This document shows positions 8,688 through 17,313 of a stretch of 64,000 nt of DNA, in pieces. The stretch spans positions 186,001-250,000 of the forward strand of contig CAVTLG010000008.1 in the NCBI GenBank assembly GCA_963735495.1, given 5' to 3'. Below the pieces are notes generated by a model, which made no database searches, was not told the DNA's origin, and saw nothing but the letters and a program-made list of their open reading frames with translations. Position 1 is the stretch's first letter; every line of letters starts with the position of its first letter. A program made the position numbers and the translations under genes. Source of the DNA: CAVTLG01 sp963735495. Lineage in GTDB: Bacteria; Chloroflexota; Ktedonobacteria; Ktedonobacterales; Ktedonobacteraceae.

Positions 8688-8748
8688 ACGCGAAGATAGA
8701 CGAGTGATAATAGAAAAGCTAGCGTTCGTCCATCTTCGCGTCTTTTTT
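8688..8748 (+). terminator. Intrinsic terminator after apt
   Basis: Inverted repeat ACGCGAAGAT (8688-8697) / ATCTTCGCGT (8732-8741), with further pairing AGACGA/TCGTCC inside, followed by a T6 tract (8743-8748). Convergent with the nitroreductase gene that ends at 8756, so it may serve both strands. Confidence 0.8.
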
Positions 8749-8755
8749 ACGCTCC

Positions 8756-9325
8756 TCAGCCTAACCATCTTGTCTTTGCCTCCGCAGGTTGAGGGTGCCG
8801 CTCTGTTTTGGGGATAGCGGGATAGCCAAGGTAGAGCATGGCGATAATGTGGTCTTCCGCTGAGAGCCCTAGCCATTGCTTCACACGTGGATCGTAGGCG
8901 GCATCACCGGTACGCCACTTCGCGGCCAGACCCAGCTCCTCAGCAACCAGTAGCATGTTCTCAACCGCCGCCGCAGTGGCTGCAATATTCTCTATATCTA
9001 CGATGTTCGGTTGCGTTGGATACTCTGACGCCACAATAATGAGTACAGGCGAACTTAGTGGCTTGTCACGTTCTTTCGCGAGTCGCGCCTGTGCCTTTGC
9101 ACTCAGCGTCTCTTCTAAGCGTGTTGCCAACGACTCAGCCATGATGGTGCCTAGCTCGTTACGCGCCTGACCGGTCAGCACAAAAAATCGCCACGGTTCC
9201 ACTCTGTGATGATTGGGTGCATGTGTTGCAGCTTCTAATATCTGTGCTATCTGTTCCCGTGTTGGACGCTGCTCAGTCAATTTGCCAATACTGCGTCGTT
9301 GTTTGATTATATCGAATACTGTCAT
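8756..9325 (-). CDS. Nitroreductase family protein
   Basis: 189 residues of the FMN-dependent nitroreductase/oxidoreductase fold, nearest in style to YdjA. N-terminal IIKQRRSIGKL carries the Arg-Arg-Ser phosphate contacts for FMN, followed by EAATHAPNHHRVEPWRFFVL. AVENMLLVAEELGLAAKW in the second half is the usual active-site/dimer helix. It would reduce nitro compounds or quinones with NAD(P)H in the cytosol; the substrate is unknown. It stands alone. Confidence 0.9.
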   Translation of the reverse strand: MTVFDIIKQRRSIGKLTEQRPTREQIAQILEAATHAPNHHRVEPWRFFVLTGQARNELGTIMAESLATRLEETLSAKAQARLAKERDKPLSSPVLIIVASEYPTQPNIVDIENIAATAAAVENMLLVAEELGLAAKWRTGDAAYDPRVKQWLGLSAEDHIIAMLYLGYPAIPKTERHPQPAEAKTRWLG

Positions 9326-9448
9326 GCGTTTTCTTTTCTCTCCATCCAGCGCGTTGTTTCTTCTATTAATGAATACGCTCGCGATGGGAAAAAGTAGAGG
9401 AACAGGATGAATCTCTTCCTGAGCTGACGCTAGAGATAGCGTGCGTTG

Positions 9449-9877
9449 CTAAAGATAGAGCGCTTGCTCACGCCTGAAATCATAGAGCGCGGCTATCTTG
9501 CGCTGCGCTTTCTGACTCAAAGCCAGCGCCTCGCGCGTGGCATCCTCCAGGCAAGAATAGATAGTAGTCACATCCAGGTAGCAATGATTGGTGGCGGGAT
9601 CGATCCAGGTCCCCAACCAGCCATCAGGCTCCCGCAAATGGGCCTCATTGGCATAAATAAAAGCCGTCACCTCATGGCACAAATCTGCGCCGGCTGTAAG
9701 AATGACGGTCTTGTCTGGATATTTCGGGATACCCCATGCATCAACGCCAGACAAAAACTGATAGGTGTCGATTTTAGAGGTAACGCCACCCCGTTCCAGC
9801 GTCGTAATGCATACGTCCAGCACATAGCGCTCGAAGTGGTACCTTCCCAGTGGGTGCTCAAACTGCATTGCTTCCAC
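9449..9877 (-). CDS. Conserved-looking protein of unknown function
   Basis: 142 residues, no family recognised with confidence. Seen: an aromatic/charged N terminus (EHPLGRYHFERYVLDVC), a central AWGIPKYPDKTVILTAG stretch and a Cys-containing NHCYLDVTTIYSC segment, then a helical C terminus. No signal peptide or membrane segment, so probably cytosolic. A distant DUF402-like fold was considered from the WIDPATNHCYLDV segment, but the order of elements does not fit well. Confidence 0.6.
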   Translation of the reverse strand: MEAMQFEHPLGRYHFERYVLDVCITTLERGGVTSKIDTYQFLSGVDAWGIPKYPDKTVILTAGADLCHEVTAFIYANEAHLREPDGWLGTWIDPATNHCYLDVTTIYSCLEDATREALALSQKAQRKIAALYDFRREQALYL

Positions 9878-9907
9878 TCTCCAGTTTGTATGTTTCTGTA
9901 TTCAGAT

Positions 9908-9933
9908 GAGAAATGTGCTATGGCACATTTCTC
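9908..9933. promoter_or_regulatory. Perfect 11-bp hairpin upstream of the 142-residue gene
   Basis: GAGAAATGTGC (9908-9918), loop TATG, GCACATTTCTC (9923-9933). It lies 31 bp upstream of the start codon at 9877 and has no T-tract. Either a protein-binding palindrome or a 5'-UTR hairpin. Confidence 0.4.
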
Positions 9934-9963
9934 GCGACATCCTCTCCACCTGACTGAACGAAA

Positions 9964-10178
9964 GGTAACTCCTCAGGTCTGTGAGCAAAGGGAGCCGCGT
10001 AGCGACAAGCCCTTGCGGTTGTCCGGGTTGGGCTTCCCCAGACACGGGCCGCCGCAAGGGACGCCAAGACCTTTTTTTCTTCGTCCACGTCGCAGATCGG
10101 CCAGCCAAAAAAGGTCCTCGCTCGGCCCCTACGCGAGCTTCCACGGTGCTGAAACGTTGCCTCACCTGAGGAGTTACC
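9964..10178. repeat. Structured palindromic repeat, copy B, intact
   Basis: 215 bp bounded by a perfect 15-bp inverted repeat (GGTAACTCCTCAGGT at 9964-9978, complement at 10164-10178). Internal stems include CCCTTGCGG/CCGCAAGGG and AGACCTTTTTTT/AAAAAAGGTCC. It matches the 1762-3404 copy once insertions there are removed. No ORF with coding character. Highly foldable as RNA on both strands. Confidence 0.7.
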
Positions 10179-10192
10179 ATGAAAGCCCCTCT

Positions 10193-10306
10193 CTCCGTCA
10201 GATGAGCAAAGCTAGCCACGGCAGTGGCGTTTCTGATGCTCTAAGAGGAGCCACGACACTGGCGTTTCTGACAACCAAAGCAGAAACACGCCAATGTCGT
10301 TGTCAA
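10193..10306. repeat. GTCAGATGAGC-type hairpin repeat with second nested palindrome
   Basis: CCGTCAGATGAGCAAAGCTAGC followed by GGCGTTTCTGA is the same unit as an inverted copy at about 48348-48392. Next to it, ACGACACTGGCGTTTCTG pairs with CAGAAACACGCCAATGTCGT (about 10253-10302). REP-like in character. Confidence 0.5.
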
Positions 10307-10341
10307 GCGGAATAAGCCTGCATTGCTGAGTGGGTATGGGT

Positions 10342-11349
10342 TTAATAACTCCAATTGATGCCACATTGTGAACAGTGCCTGGCCGGTGTCGAACTCTCGA
10401 AAGCGCTGCGGAACGCTCCGTAGCGCTCACCATTCCAGATATGTTCTATTGGCTCACTGAAGATATTTCCTAGCACCCGCTCTTCTTGATACTCCTTCGC
10501 ACTGCGATGACCGAACGGTGCGAAGCAGCAAGAAAGCACATTCCCGCTGGAGGTGATATACGTCAGAGAATAAGGGCGATGGCAACCAGACCAGGGGCGC
10601 TCTCCGAAATCACGGATGATGCTTTCCTGAGGCGTTGTAGAGCCAGCCGCTTTGAAGGTAATACCACGCTCTTTGCAGGTTTTCTCACAACGGTGGACCA
10701 GTGTCAGCTCTTCAGGGGTCGCGCGGCGGAACAACGCCTGTTCAGAGGCAGCCAATCCCTCTTCGAAATAAACGAGGCGCTGCATGTAGACTTCTCGAAC
10801 ACCATTCTCGCTTGCCAGATCAATCAGGCCGGGCAGCTCGTGGAGATTCTCGCGCATGGCGGTGAACCAGAGCGAGACAGCAGGCTTGCGAGCAGACTGC
10901 CGTTTCTGTAACTCAACGAAAGCTCTCACGTTGCGCCATATTTTGTCGAAGGCGTCTACTCCGCGTACGTGAGCGTAGGTCTCGCGCGTTGAGCCGTCCA
11001 TTGAAAGGCGATATTCGTCGAGTCCCGCGTCGATGAGCGCCTGTCCGCGTTTAGCAGTCAGGGCAATGCCATTGGAATTAAATAAAACATACGTTCCGCG
11101 CTCTTTAAGATAGCGGATCATCTGGGGTAGATCTTTATTGAGCAATGGCTCGCCAAGTCCATGCAGCACGACGCGGTCCAGAGCCGGGAATTGATCCACG
11201 ATATAGCGGAATTTATCAAAGCTCAGATCGCGGTCATCTTCGCGGGAAAGCAATGTGCGTGGGCACTGCTGGCAGAGTTCATTGCAGCGGCTGGTTGGCT
11301 CGATATAAATAGAGCGAGGCAGTGCCAGTGTTGCTACGGTAGGCGTCAT
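10342..11349 (-). CDS. Radical SAM/SPASM protein
   Basis: 335 residues. N-terminal CX3CX2C cluster (SRCNELCQQCPRT) binds the 4Fe-4S that cleaves S-adenosylmethionine, and a C-terminal SPASM-type Cys set (VLSCCFAPFG, then HCSQCGINW) binds auxiliary cluster(s). LHGLGEPLLNKDLPQMI is the usual GGEP-type segment. The ATG at 11347-11349 is chosen because AAGGAG sits 5 nt upstream, inside the longer open frame. SPASM enzymes modify peptides or act as maturases. No precursor peptide or partner is adjacent, so the substrate is unknown. Confidence 0.9.
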   Translation of the reverse strand: MTPTVATLALPRSIYIEPTSRCNELCQQCPRTLLSREDDRDLSFDKFRYIVDQFPALDRVVLHGLGEPLLNKDLPQMIRYLKERGTYVLFNSNGIALTAKRGQALIDAGLDEYRLSMDGSTRETYAHVRGVDAFDKIWRNVRAFVELQKRQSARKPAVSLWFTAMRENLHELPGLIDLASENGVREVYMQRLVYFEEGLAASEQALFRRATPEELTLVHRCEKTCKERGITFKAAGSTTPQESIIRDFGERPWSGCHRPYSLTYITSSGNVLSCCFAPFGHRSAKEYQEERVLGNIFSEPIEHIWNGERYGAFRSAFESSTPARHCSQCGINWSY

Positions 11350-11578
11350 ATATGCTCCTTTTTCTGCACGTAATAGGCCGGGTAGATGATGCGAGCGTAG
11401 CAAGCATCTATGCGAGACGCTCTAACCCGTATTAATAAAATTGCAAGAGGGTCATCTCGGGAATGATTCGTCGAATGAACCTGTAATGACTATATACACA
11501 CTAACACGTCAAGCAAGCTACCTATTTACCATATTATAACCCATTTGGGCTATGTGATAAATGTTCACCGGTTCGGAC

Positions 11579-11729
11579 GGGTAGGGGCGTGTCCTTGCGA
11601 CCGCCCTGGAGGCCACAATGCACATGCCCAGGGCGGTCGCAAGGTGACGCCCCTACCCAGATCGGAGACCTCCATGCCATCGGCGTCCAGGGCGCACGCA
11701 AGGTGACGCCCCTACCCAGATCGGAGACC
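11579..11729. repeat. GTAGGGGCG palindrome plus a partial tandem copy
   Basis: GGGTAGGGGCGTGTCCTTGC...CCGCCCTGG pairs with CCAGGGCGG...GCAAGGTGACGCCCCTACCC as a near-perfect hairpin of about 80 bp (11579-11658). A 30-bp direct repeat beginning AAGGTGACGCCCCTACCC occurs at 11641-11670 and 11700-11729 (59-bp period). The whole intergenic region 11350-11776 otherwise shows nothing coding. Confidence 0.75.
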
Positions 11730-11776
11730 ACGAGCGCCATCACCACCATTCTTGCTCCCTGATTTTTCCTTACGCA

Positions 11777-13540
11777 TCATACGAGTTGTACTGATACCTT
11801 ATCATACCCGGTTGATCCATTAGGCACAGTTCTTTGCACAACGGAGGTCTGTAATGCGCCTGTACCATCGGTTGCACGCACAACCAGAGTATAGCTCCCG
11901 CGCTGCTTTGGCCGCCATAGCCAGGTCCAGAAAACCCAGCTATCTTGTGAAAGGGCTGGCTTCAAACTTGCTTGCTGCCACGTAGTACCATCGTCTGTAC
12001 TCACTTCAACTTTTTGAATGCCGCGTAGTCCCGCAAAGGCGATACCTCCGACCTCCAGCGTCGGCGCAAAAGCGGTACGCCCTTGTGGATAATCAACACG
12101 GCTGGTGGTATGCAGTTGTCCGTGATACCAACCCTGAGCAGCATAAAGGCCAGCGATGAAGTGATCACTGAACTCTACGCGCGTCAGCCACTTGGGACTC
12201 TCTTCACCGTAACGCCCTGGTATAATGACCCGCAAAGGGTAGCCGTGTTTCTGTGGCAAGACAGCACCGTTCATGCGCCACGCGAGAATTGGATCGGCAG
12301 CCAGCACATCCGACAGCGGCAGACTGGTCGTGTAGCCGTCTACCCCATAGAATGCGACATAGCTTGCCGTGGACAGCGCCCCTCCATGACGTGCCAGTAA
12401 GGTACTTAATGTGACCCCATGCCAGATAGCCGTACCCATCAGGTGGCTACCGACGCCGTTAGAGATACACTCCAGGGTGATCGCACGCGAGGTTGAGGGC
12501 AGATTTTGCATCTCTTCATACGTGTAGCTACCCGGGTTATTGACCAGACCTGTCACCTCCAGCCGCCACAATGCCGCATCTGGATGAGGATCAAGCGTAT
12601 TCTGCGTCACGATGTAGTGCTCGTCATTGGGCGTGATAGGCGCCGTGCGCAAGTTATGGACCGGCGTTGACGTGCCATCATAGGAGGCATACTCGCTGAG
12701 GTATTCACGTACCAATCCTGCCACTCCGGCTCCGGCACCTACCGTCAAGGTCGCTACACCTGCGCGCGTCAGTATAGAGCGCCGACTCTGTACCACAGGC
12801 GATAGCCCGGGCCGTGGTTGCTTTGGCAGAAGCGCTCGGTATGCCAGGCCGAGTGCTGCCCCATATAGCGCAAAATCGGCCAGCAGACCAGCGCCACTGG
12901 CTACTCTCTCCCAGAAAATGGGGAAACCAAACAGATTCTGCCGTATCTGCTCCCAGAACAAGATGATGCCTACCAGAGTCATCGCCGTGGTAAATCCACC
13001 TGCAATCAACCACTCGCGTCGTGTAAGCCGATAGCCCGACACTGGAAGTTTCAGGCGCACCAGTGCTGCATAAAGCAGACTCAGCGCTGTCCCAATGCCG
13101 ATCATGCCCAGCATAGCCAGAGCAAGGGGAACGGTCTTAGAGTTAGGCGCGAACTTGTTCAGGAGGTCCAGGAACGTGTGGTAATTGATGTGGCTCAGAT
13201 AAAAGTAACTGAACAACTCTACGGGTGTCGGTATACCAGCAACCAGCCTCAATGTGATCATGAGTGCGACGGCTAACAAACTAGCAACGAGACCCGCGCC
13301 TAGGGCCAGGGGCAATGCGGTGAGCAATGTGCGTAGACCCGTATAGACAATCGACGCATCCACGGCTGGCGGTGTTTCCTCGTGCGCGCCATTCTGTTTG
13401 GCTTCTTGCTTATCACGCTGATCATCATTCGTAACTGGCGGTGTTTCCTCGTGCACGCCATTCTGCTTAGCTTCTTGCTTATTATCATGATCATCGTTAT
13501 GCTGAGCATCTTGCCCAGATGCTCGCTCAATATTTGACAT
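11777..13540 (-). CDS. Membrane-fused molybdopterin oxidoreductase (sulfite oxidase/YedY fold)
   Basis: 587 residues. Residues about 12-58 are two hydrophilic 23-residue repeats. Four to five transmembrane helices follow (about 65-250), then QSRRSILTRAGVATLTVG at about 250-270, a Tat-like twin-Arg plus hydrophobic segment in an internal position. The C-terminal domain is a Mo-cofactor domain: ITLECISNGVGSHLMGTAIW contains the Mo-ligand Cys, KHGYPLRVIIPGRYG is the second hallmark, and a C-terminal dimerisation (Mo-co_dimer-like) domain contains VEVSTDDGTTW. Likely an extracytoplasmic oxidase/reductase tethered to the membrane, resembling a natural fusion of YedY with a membrane unit. Substrate unknown. 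Confidence 0.88.
   Translation of the reverse strand: MSNIERASGQDAQHNDDHDNKQEAKQNGVHEETPPVTNDDQRDKQEAKQNGAHEETPPAVDASIVYTGLRTLLTALPLALGAGLVASLLAVALMITLRLVAGIPTPVELFSYFYLSHINYHTFLDLLNKFAPNSKTVPLALAMLGMIGIGTALSLLYAALVRLKLPVSGYRLTRREWLIAGGFTTAMTLVGIILFWEQIRQNLFGFPIFWERVASGAGLLADFALYGAALGLAYRALLPKQPRPGLSPVVQSRRSILTRAGVATLTVGAGAGVAGLVREYLSEYASYDGTSTPVHNLRTAPITPNDEHYIVTQNTLDPHPDAALWRLEVTGLVNNPGSYTYEEMQNLPSTSRAITLECISNGVGSHLMGTAIWHGVTLSTLLARHGGALSTASYVAFYGVDGYTTSLPLSDVLAADPILAWRMNGAVLPQKHGYPLRVIIPGRYGEESPKWLTRVEFSDHFIAGLYAAQGWYHGQLHTTSRVDYPQGRTAFAPTLEVGGIAFAGLRGIQKVEVSTDDGTTWQQASLKPALSQDSWVFWTWLWRPKQRGSYTLVVRATDGTGALQTSVVQRTVPNGSTGYDKVSVQLV
13366..13503. repeat. Tandem 69-bp duplication inside the Mo-oxidoreductase gene
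   Basis: Two copies at 13366-13434 and 13435-13503 encode 23-residue units (core KQEAKQNG-V/A-HEETPP). They differ by a few bases. In frame, so only the hydrophilic N-terminal tail length changes. Confidence 0.8.
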
Positions 13541-13904
13541 AGACCTTCCTCAACAATACTATCCTCATACCTGGATGAATAATAACGTTCAATGTACTAC
13601 ATTATAGAAATACGATTGGTCCGCTCTAATATGAATGACAATATAGGGGGTGCGCGCCCCTACCCGGTTTCCTCCCGCAAGGATGGAAGACCTCCAAATG
13701 TATCTTCACCTGATCTCTAAGGTTTCGTGTTTCTATTTTCCTGCCGAATGGCCGCAGAAGTCCATGTTTTTTCTATGGCCTACTTGAGGACGACAATAAT
13801 TATACACGCTCTTATACACGTCTCTTGGTGCACGCATTTACAACCTGGAGCGTGATTATCCAACACAAAGACGTGTGCAGGCTATCAAGTGAGCCAGGCT
13901 CATA
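13541..13904. other. Intergenic region with a half-copy of the GTAGGGGCG repeat
   Basis: 364 bp without a gene. A partial repeat GGGTGCGCGCCCCTACCC followed by CCTCCCGCAAGGATGGAAGACC lies at about 13646-13700; the latter motif is the complement of GTCTCCATCCTTGCGGG at 1502-1520. Nothing else identified. Confidence 0.5.
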
Positions 13905-15257
13905 CTAGCGATAGGCGAGACGCCGACGTTGGATGCCAACGATAGCAGCTATCACCAGCAGCATACCTACCACTCCATAGATAAATATATAGTAGAGTGT
14001 CCAGTTATGTGTTCGGCCAAGAAACAGATAGGAAATATCCACGGTACACACAAAATACCAGACACCCAGCACTGCCAGGGTCTTGCCGTTGAGCCTGAGT
14101 AGTCCCTGTTGCGCAGGTGTCCACAGCGGTCCCAGCAGCAGGGCTACCCAGGGTAAGAGCGCTGTCACATACCACGGATAGACAAAGGCAGAGACAGAGA
14201 GGACAGAGGCAATCAGGATGAGTATGGCTGCTTCTATACTGATAAGTTCACGCTGGCGCAACACGAAGATCACCAGCCCGACCGAACCCATCACGGCGAT
14301 GTCCGCGCCATGATCCAGCAGTTCTGTCATGGACGGCTGGAAGCCCAGCGTTTCGCCCAGGTGTTGTGCAAATACGAGGATGGGACCTGCATTGCCACCA
14401 TGTTGGCTCAGATAGGTCGAGAAAAAGCCGAAAACCTGCCCATGCCCCAAGATAAAATAAGGCACATATGCCACGATCACCGTCATGATATAGGTAAAAA
14501 CCAGCGCGTAGTCACGTCGACGTACGACTGCGGCTAGCAAAAGGATGGGATAGAGCTTTGCCAGCGTCGCCAGGGCCAGGAAAAAACCTGTCAGGACCCG
14601 TGCGCCACGCCGTGTACTATAGGCACATGCCAGCGTCAGCGTAATAAATGTGATCATGGCCACATCGATATGTCCCTGCGCGCCAAATTCGACGATGGGC
14701 AGAGGACACCAGGCATAGATGATACAGCGCGCGGGATCGAGTCCTTTGCGTTTGAGCAAAAATGCTAGCATGCCACAGGTCACGAGGTCAAAACCCATGA
14801 AGATTGCTTTGAGCACGACCAGGTTGCTGGGCGCTAGCAAATAGCTCACCAGGTAGATTGCCTGCGCGGCAGGTGGATACAGGGTTGGCACCGTATGATA
14901 GCCCATTTGCGCATACACAATAGGATCATGCAGCGGTACAAGGCGTGGATCATCGGGAATGACGACGTATGGACTATAGCCATGTAAGGTCACACGCGCA
15001 TCCCATAAATAGCGCCACACGTCACCAGAAATAATCGGCCACGAGGGTAGCAAGAGTGCACGCGCCAGTAACGCGCCCAGGAGAATGAGTCCCAACTCTA
15101 GCCACTGCCAGCGTCCGCTACGCGCTCTGGTGCGCAGGACTAATATGCAACCTGCCAGATACGGTACAAAGCTGGTCAGAAACAAGCTCACCACAGCCAC
15201 CGTCTGCTGGTGATAGGGCAAAGCTATCGCTATTCTCACCAGCGCCGCAACGAGCAA
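13905..15257 (-). CDS. Polytopic glycosyltransferase (GT87/mannosyltransferase-like), 5' end frameshifted
   Basis: At least 450 residues, 10 or more helices. The first extracellular loop has GDVWRYLWDARV-x-GYSPYVVIP-D, the Asp-containing catalytic loop of polyprenol-phosphate-sugar dependent transferases. LYPPAAQAIY and LATLAKLYPILLL follow. It would add a sugar from a lipid donor on the outer membrane face. The frame opens with a weak TTG at 15257 in the middle of a hydrophobic helix. A natural start, ATG at 15359-15361 (MSIKQAPIDSLPDQD), is in another frame and joins if one G is added to the G6 tract at 15288-15293. The intact gene is probably 13905-15361. Confidence 0.85.
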   Translation of the reverse strand: MLVAALVRIAIALPYHQQTVAVVSLFLTSFVPYLAGCILVLRTRARSGRWQWLELGLILLGALLARALLLPSWPIISGDVWRYLWDARVTLHGYSPYVVIPDDPRLVPLHDPIVYAQMGYHTVPTLYPPAAQAIYLVSYLLAPSNLVVLKAIFMGFDLVTCGMLAFLLKRKGLDPARCIIYAWCPLPIVEFGAQGHIDVAMITFITLTLACAYSTRRGARVLTGFFLALATLAKLYPILLLAAVVRRRDYALVFTYIMTVIVAYVPYFILGHGQVFGFFSTYLSQHGGNAGPILVFAQHLGETLGFQPSMTELLDHGADIAVMGSVGLVIFVLRQRELISIEAAILILIASVLSVSAFVYPWYVTALLPWVALLLGPLWTPAQQGLLRLNGKTLAVLGVWYFVCTVDISYLFLGRTHNWTLYYIFIYGVVGMLLVIAAIVGIQRRRLAYR

Positions 15258-15494
15258 CAGCAGGATGCAGAGCGTATAGGTCCGCTTCCCCCCGATTTTT
15301 GGACAGGCGTAGAGGTATCCTGATCAGGCAAAGAGTCAATGGGTGCTTGTTTGATCGACATACTGTATGGCCTTTCATAGGTCTTGCGCAGAGATACCTC
15401 GTACGACCGGTTGGCGGTGCAAAGGGCAGCGCCTTCTCTTCATAAATAAAGTGATTTTCTAGCAGGAACTTCGCAGACTATACGCTAAAAGCAG

Positions 15495-16181
15495 CTAGAG
15501 TGTAGAGCCTGCACTGAGAATATGTGCGAGTTGCGCCGCCGTATGGGGTGCAAGCGCTTGCTCTTTTTGTAAAAGTTGCGCGAGGCGCATGAGTTCCTGT
15601 TGCTCATCAACATCGAAGAGTGGTTCTAGCAAGTGCACTGATAATCCTAGCTTACGAGCCTTGTCAAACGTCATCTGCAAAACAGCGTCGGTGCTCATCG
15701 GAATACCACTGAAAACATCGTAGGGCTTGCGCATGGCGATCAGATAGTATCCACCGTCTTCTGCGGGACCAAGCACAACATCCGACCAGTTGAGAGCCTG
15801 CTGCGCCTGCACGATAGTCTCCCGACTGATCTGCGGTGAGTCAGAGCCAATCACAATAGTATCCTGGAAATGCAGGTCCTGTGTTGTGAAAAAGACCTGG
15901 TGCAGGCGTGCGCCCAGTTCAGGACCCTGCTGTGGAAAACTGCGCATCGCCGACGCGTGCTCTAGCGCCAGCGAGGTCGCAAAGGTCTGAAAATCAGCCT
16001 CGACCGGCGTGTAGGCCCAGCAAAGATCATACTTCCAACCAGCGAAGCGCTGAGCCAGATCTGTGAGAAACGCCCGGTACAATTGCAGCGTGGCATCCGC
16101 ACCGATGCTACGCGCCAGACGTGTTTTAACCATGCCCTTTTCAGGATAACGTGCCATGATGACGACGGCTGTGCTAGACAT
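15495..16181 (-). CDS. DUF2064 / TIGR04282-type glycosyltransferase
   Basis: 228 residues. VVIMARYPEKGMVKTRLARSIG is the hallmark nucleotide-sugar site and IVIGSDSPQISRETI holds the metal-binding Asp; AEDGGYYLIAMR is the acceptor-side motif. The family is associated with arsenosugar or related glycosylation and is GT-A-like. ATG at 16179-16181 is preferred (SD GAGAGAGG); it overlaps the stop of the upstream GT2 gene by 8 bp, so the two are coupled. The GT2 partner and the downstream membrane glycosyltransferase suggest one surface-glycan or lipid-sugar pathway. Confidence 0.88.
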   Translation of the reverse strand: MSSTAVVIMARYPEKGMVKTRLARSIGADATLQLYRAFLTDLAQRFAGWKYDLCWAYTPVEADFQTFATSLALEHASAMRSFPQQGPELGARLHQVFFTTQDLHFQDTIVIGSDSPQISRETIVQAQQALNWSDVVLGPAEDGGYYLIAMRKPYDVFSGIPMSTDAVLQMTFDKARKLGLSVHLLEPLFDVDEQQELMRLAQLLQKEQALAPHTAAQLAHILSAGSTL

Positions 16182-16884
16182 AAGTACCTCTCTCTCCAAC
16201 ATAACGCACCGTAACGCGCAGCATATGATACGCCGCTTTCATACTTCCTACCAAGGTACCAGCTACCTTGGATTGGCCGTGACTGCGACGGCGATAATGT
16301 AAGGGCAATTCCGCGATGCGGTAGTGGGCACGCGCGGCCTTGACAAGCATCTCCACAGGCCATCCAAAGGTCATTTCGCGCATGTGCAGCGCCAGAAGAA
16401 CATCTGTGCGCACCGCGCGGAACGAGCCAATATCGTGAAGATGAACTTTATACACCAGTTGAAGCGTCCGGCTAATCAGCCAGTTGCCCAACAATGCTTG
16501 TGGGGGAATAGCGCCGGATTCGGCATATTGACTGACGCGCGAGCCCATCACAAGATCCGCGCTCCCGGCATGGATAGGATTCAGCATCATCGGCAGATCA
16601 TGGGGGTTATCGCTGCCATCGCCATCCATAAATACCACAATCTCTGCTCCCAACTCGCTCGCTTTCGTAAAGCCGCTCCAGCATGCGCGCCCATACCCAC
16701 GTGCCGGTTCATTGACGACAATGGCACCTGCAGCGCGGGCGACAGCGGCGGTTGCGTCGGTACTCCCGTTGTCTACAACGATCACCCATTGCGCCAGGTG
16801 TGGAGGGAGTTCAGGTAAAAGATGGCTGAGAGCTTCTTCCTCGTTCAGCGCAGGAATCACGATTGCAACAGGACTTGTAGTCAT
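16174..16884 (-). CDS. Family 2 glycosyltransferase (dolichyl/polyprenyl-phosphate sugar synthase type)
   Basis: 236 residues. AIVIPALNEEEAL opens the GT-A fold, VVDNGSTDAT is the nucleotide-sugar site and VVFMDGDGSDNPHDLP the metal-binding D-x-D region. Short and lacking C-terminal helices, as in polyprenyl-phosphate glucose/mannose synthases. ATG at 16882-16884 has GCGGAG 7-8 nt upstream. It would charge a lipid carrier that the downstream multi-helix transferase uses; this is inferred from the neighbourhood. Confidence 0.9.
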   Translation of the reverse strand: MTTSPVAIVIPALNEEEALSHLLPELPPHLAQWVIVVDNGSTDATAAVARAAGAIVVNEPARGYGRACWSGFTKASELGAEIVVFMDGDGSDNPHDLPMMLNPIHAGSADLVMGSRVSQYAESGAIPPQALLGNWLISRTLQLVYKVHLHDIGSFRAVRTDVLLALHMREMTFGWPVEMLVKAARAHYRIAELPLHYRRRSHGQSKVAGTLVGSMKAAYHMLRVTVRYVGERGTYV

Positions 16885-17313
16885 AAAATTTCTCCGCACT
16901 CCTTCAAACAAACGTTAGGAAATTATTCTATCGATGTCACGATTATGAAGACGCTCGTTTACCAGAAAATGACCCCTGGCAAAACCATGTGACGCTCATA
17001 ATGCTATCATAGCGCCCTTTGTTCTACGTGGGACCTTATGGCCTGAGCTATAGGTAAAATGGGTAGTAGCAAGGCTTCGTCATGCTCAGATTGCGCGTTT
17101 CGCAAAGGTTGGCGGCACACAGCCAGAAGTCTGCGCATTGCTGTGTAAATGGTAGGGGTATTGAACGTGGTAGAAGATGGAACGCTACTACGCAATGACA
17201 AGGAGATATCGGCTAACATGTTCTCTTTAATCGCCAGTCCTGCTATACTACTGACAGAATCTGTAAAAGCTAGCTCACCGGTTACGCGCGGCAAAGAGGA
17301 AGTAAGTGTCAGT
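16885..17313. other. Divergent intergenic region
   Basis: 429 bp between the GT2 gene and the sigma factor. TATACT at 17243-17248 could be a -10 for the sigma gene with no good -35, and GGAAC near 17179 recalls an ECF -35 box. Longer frames exist here but have no coding character. Confidence 0.35.

Noticed and set aside
9446..10315. 289-residue plus-strand frame
   Set aside because: It runs antisense to the 142-residue gene and then through a non-coding structured repeat.
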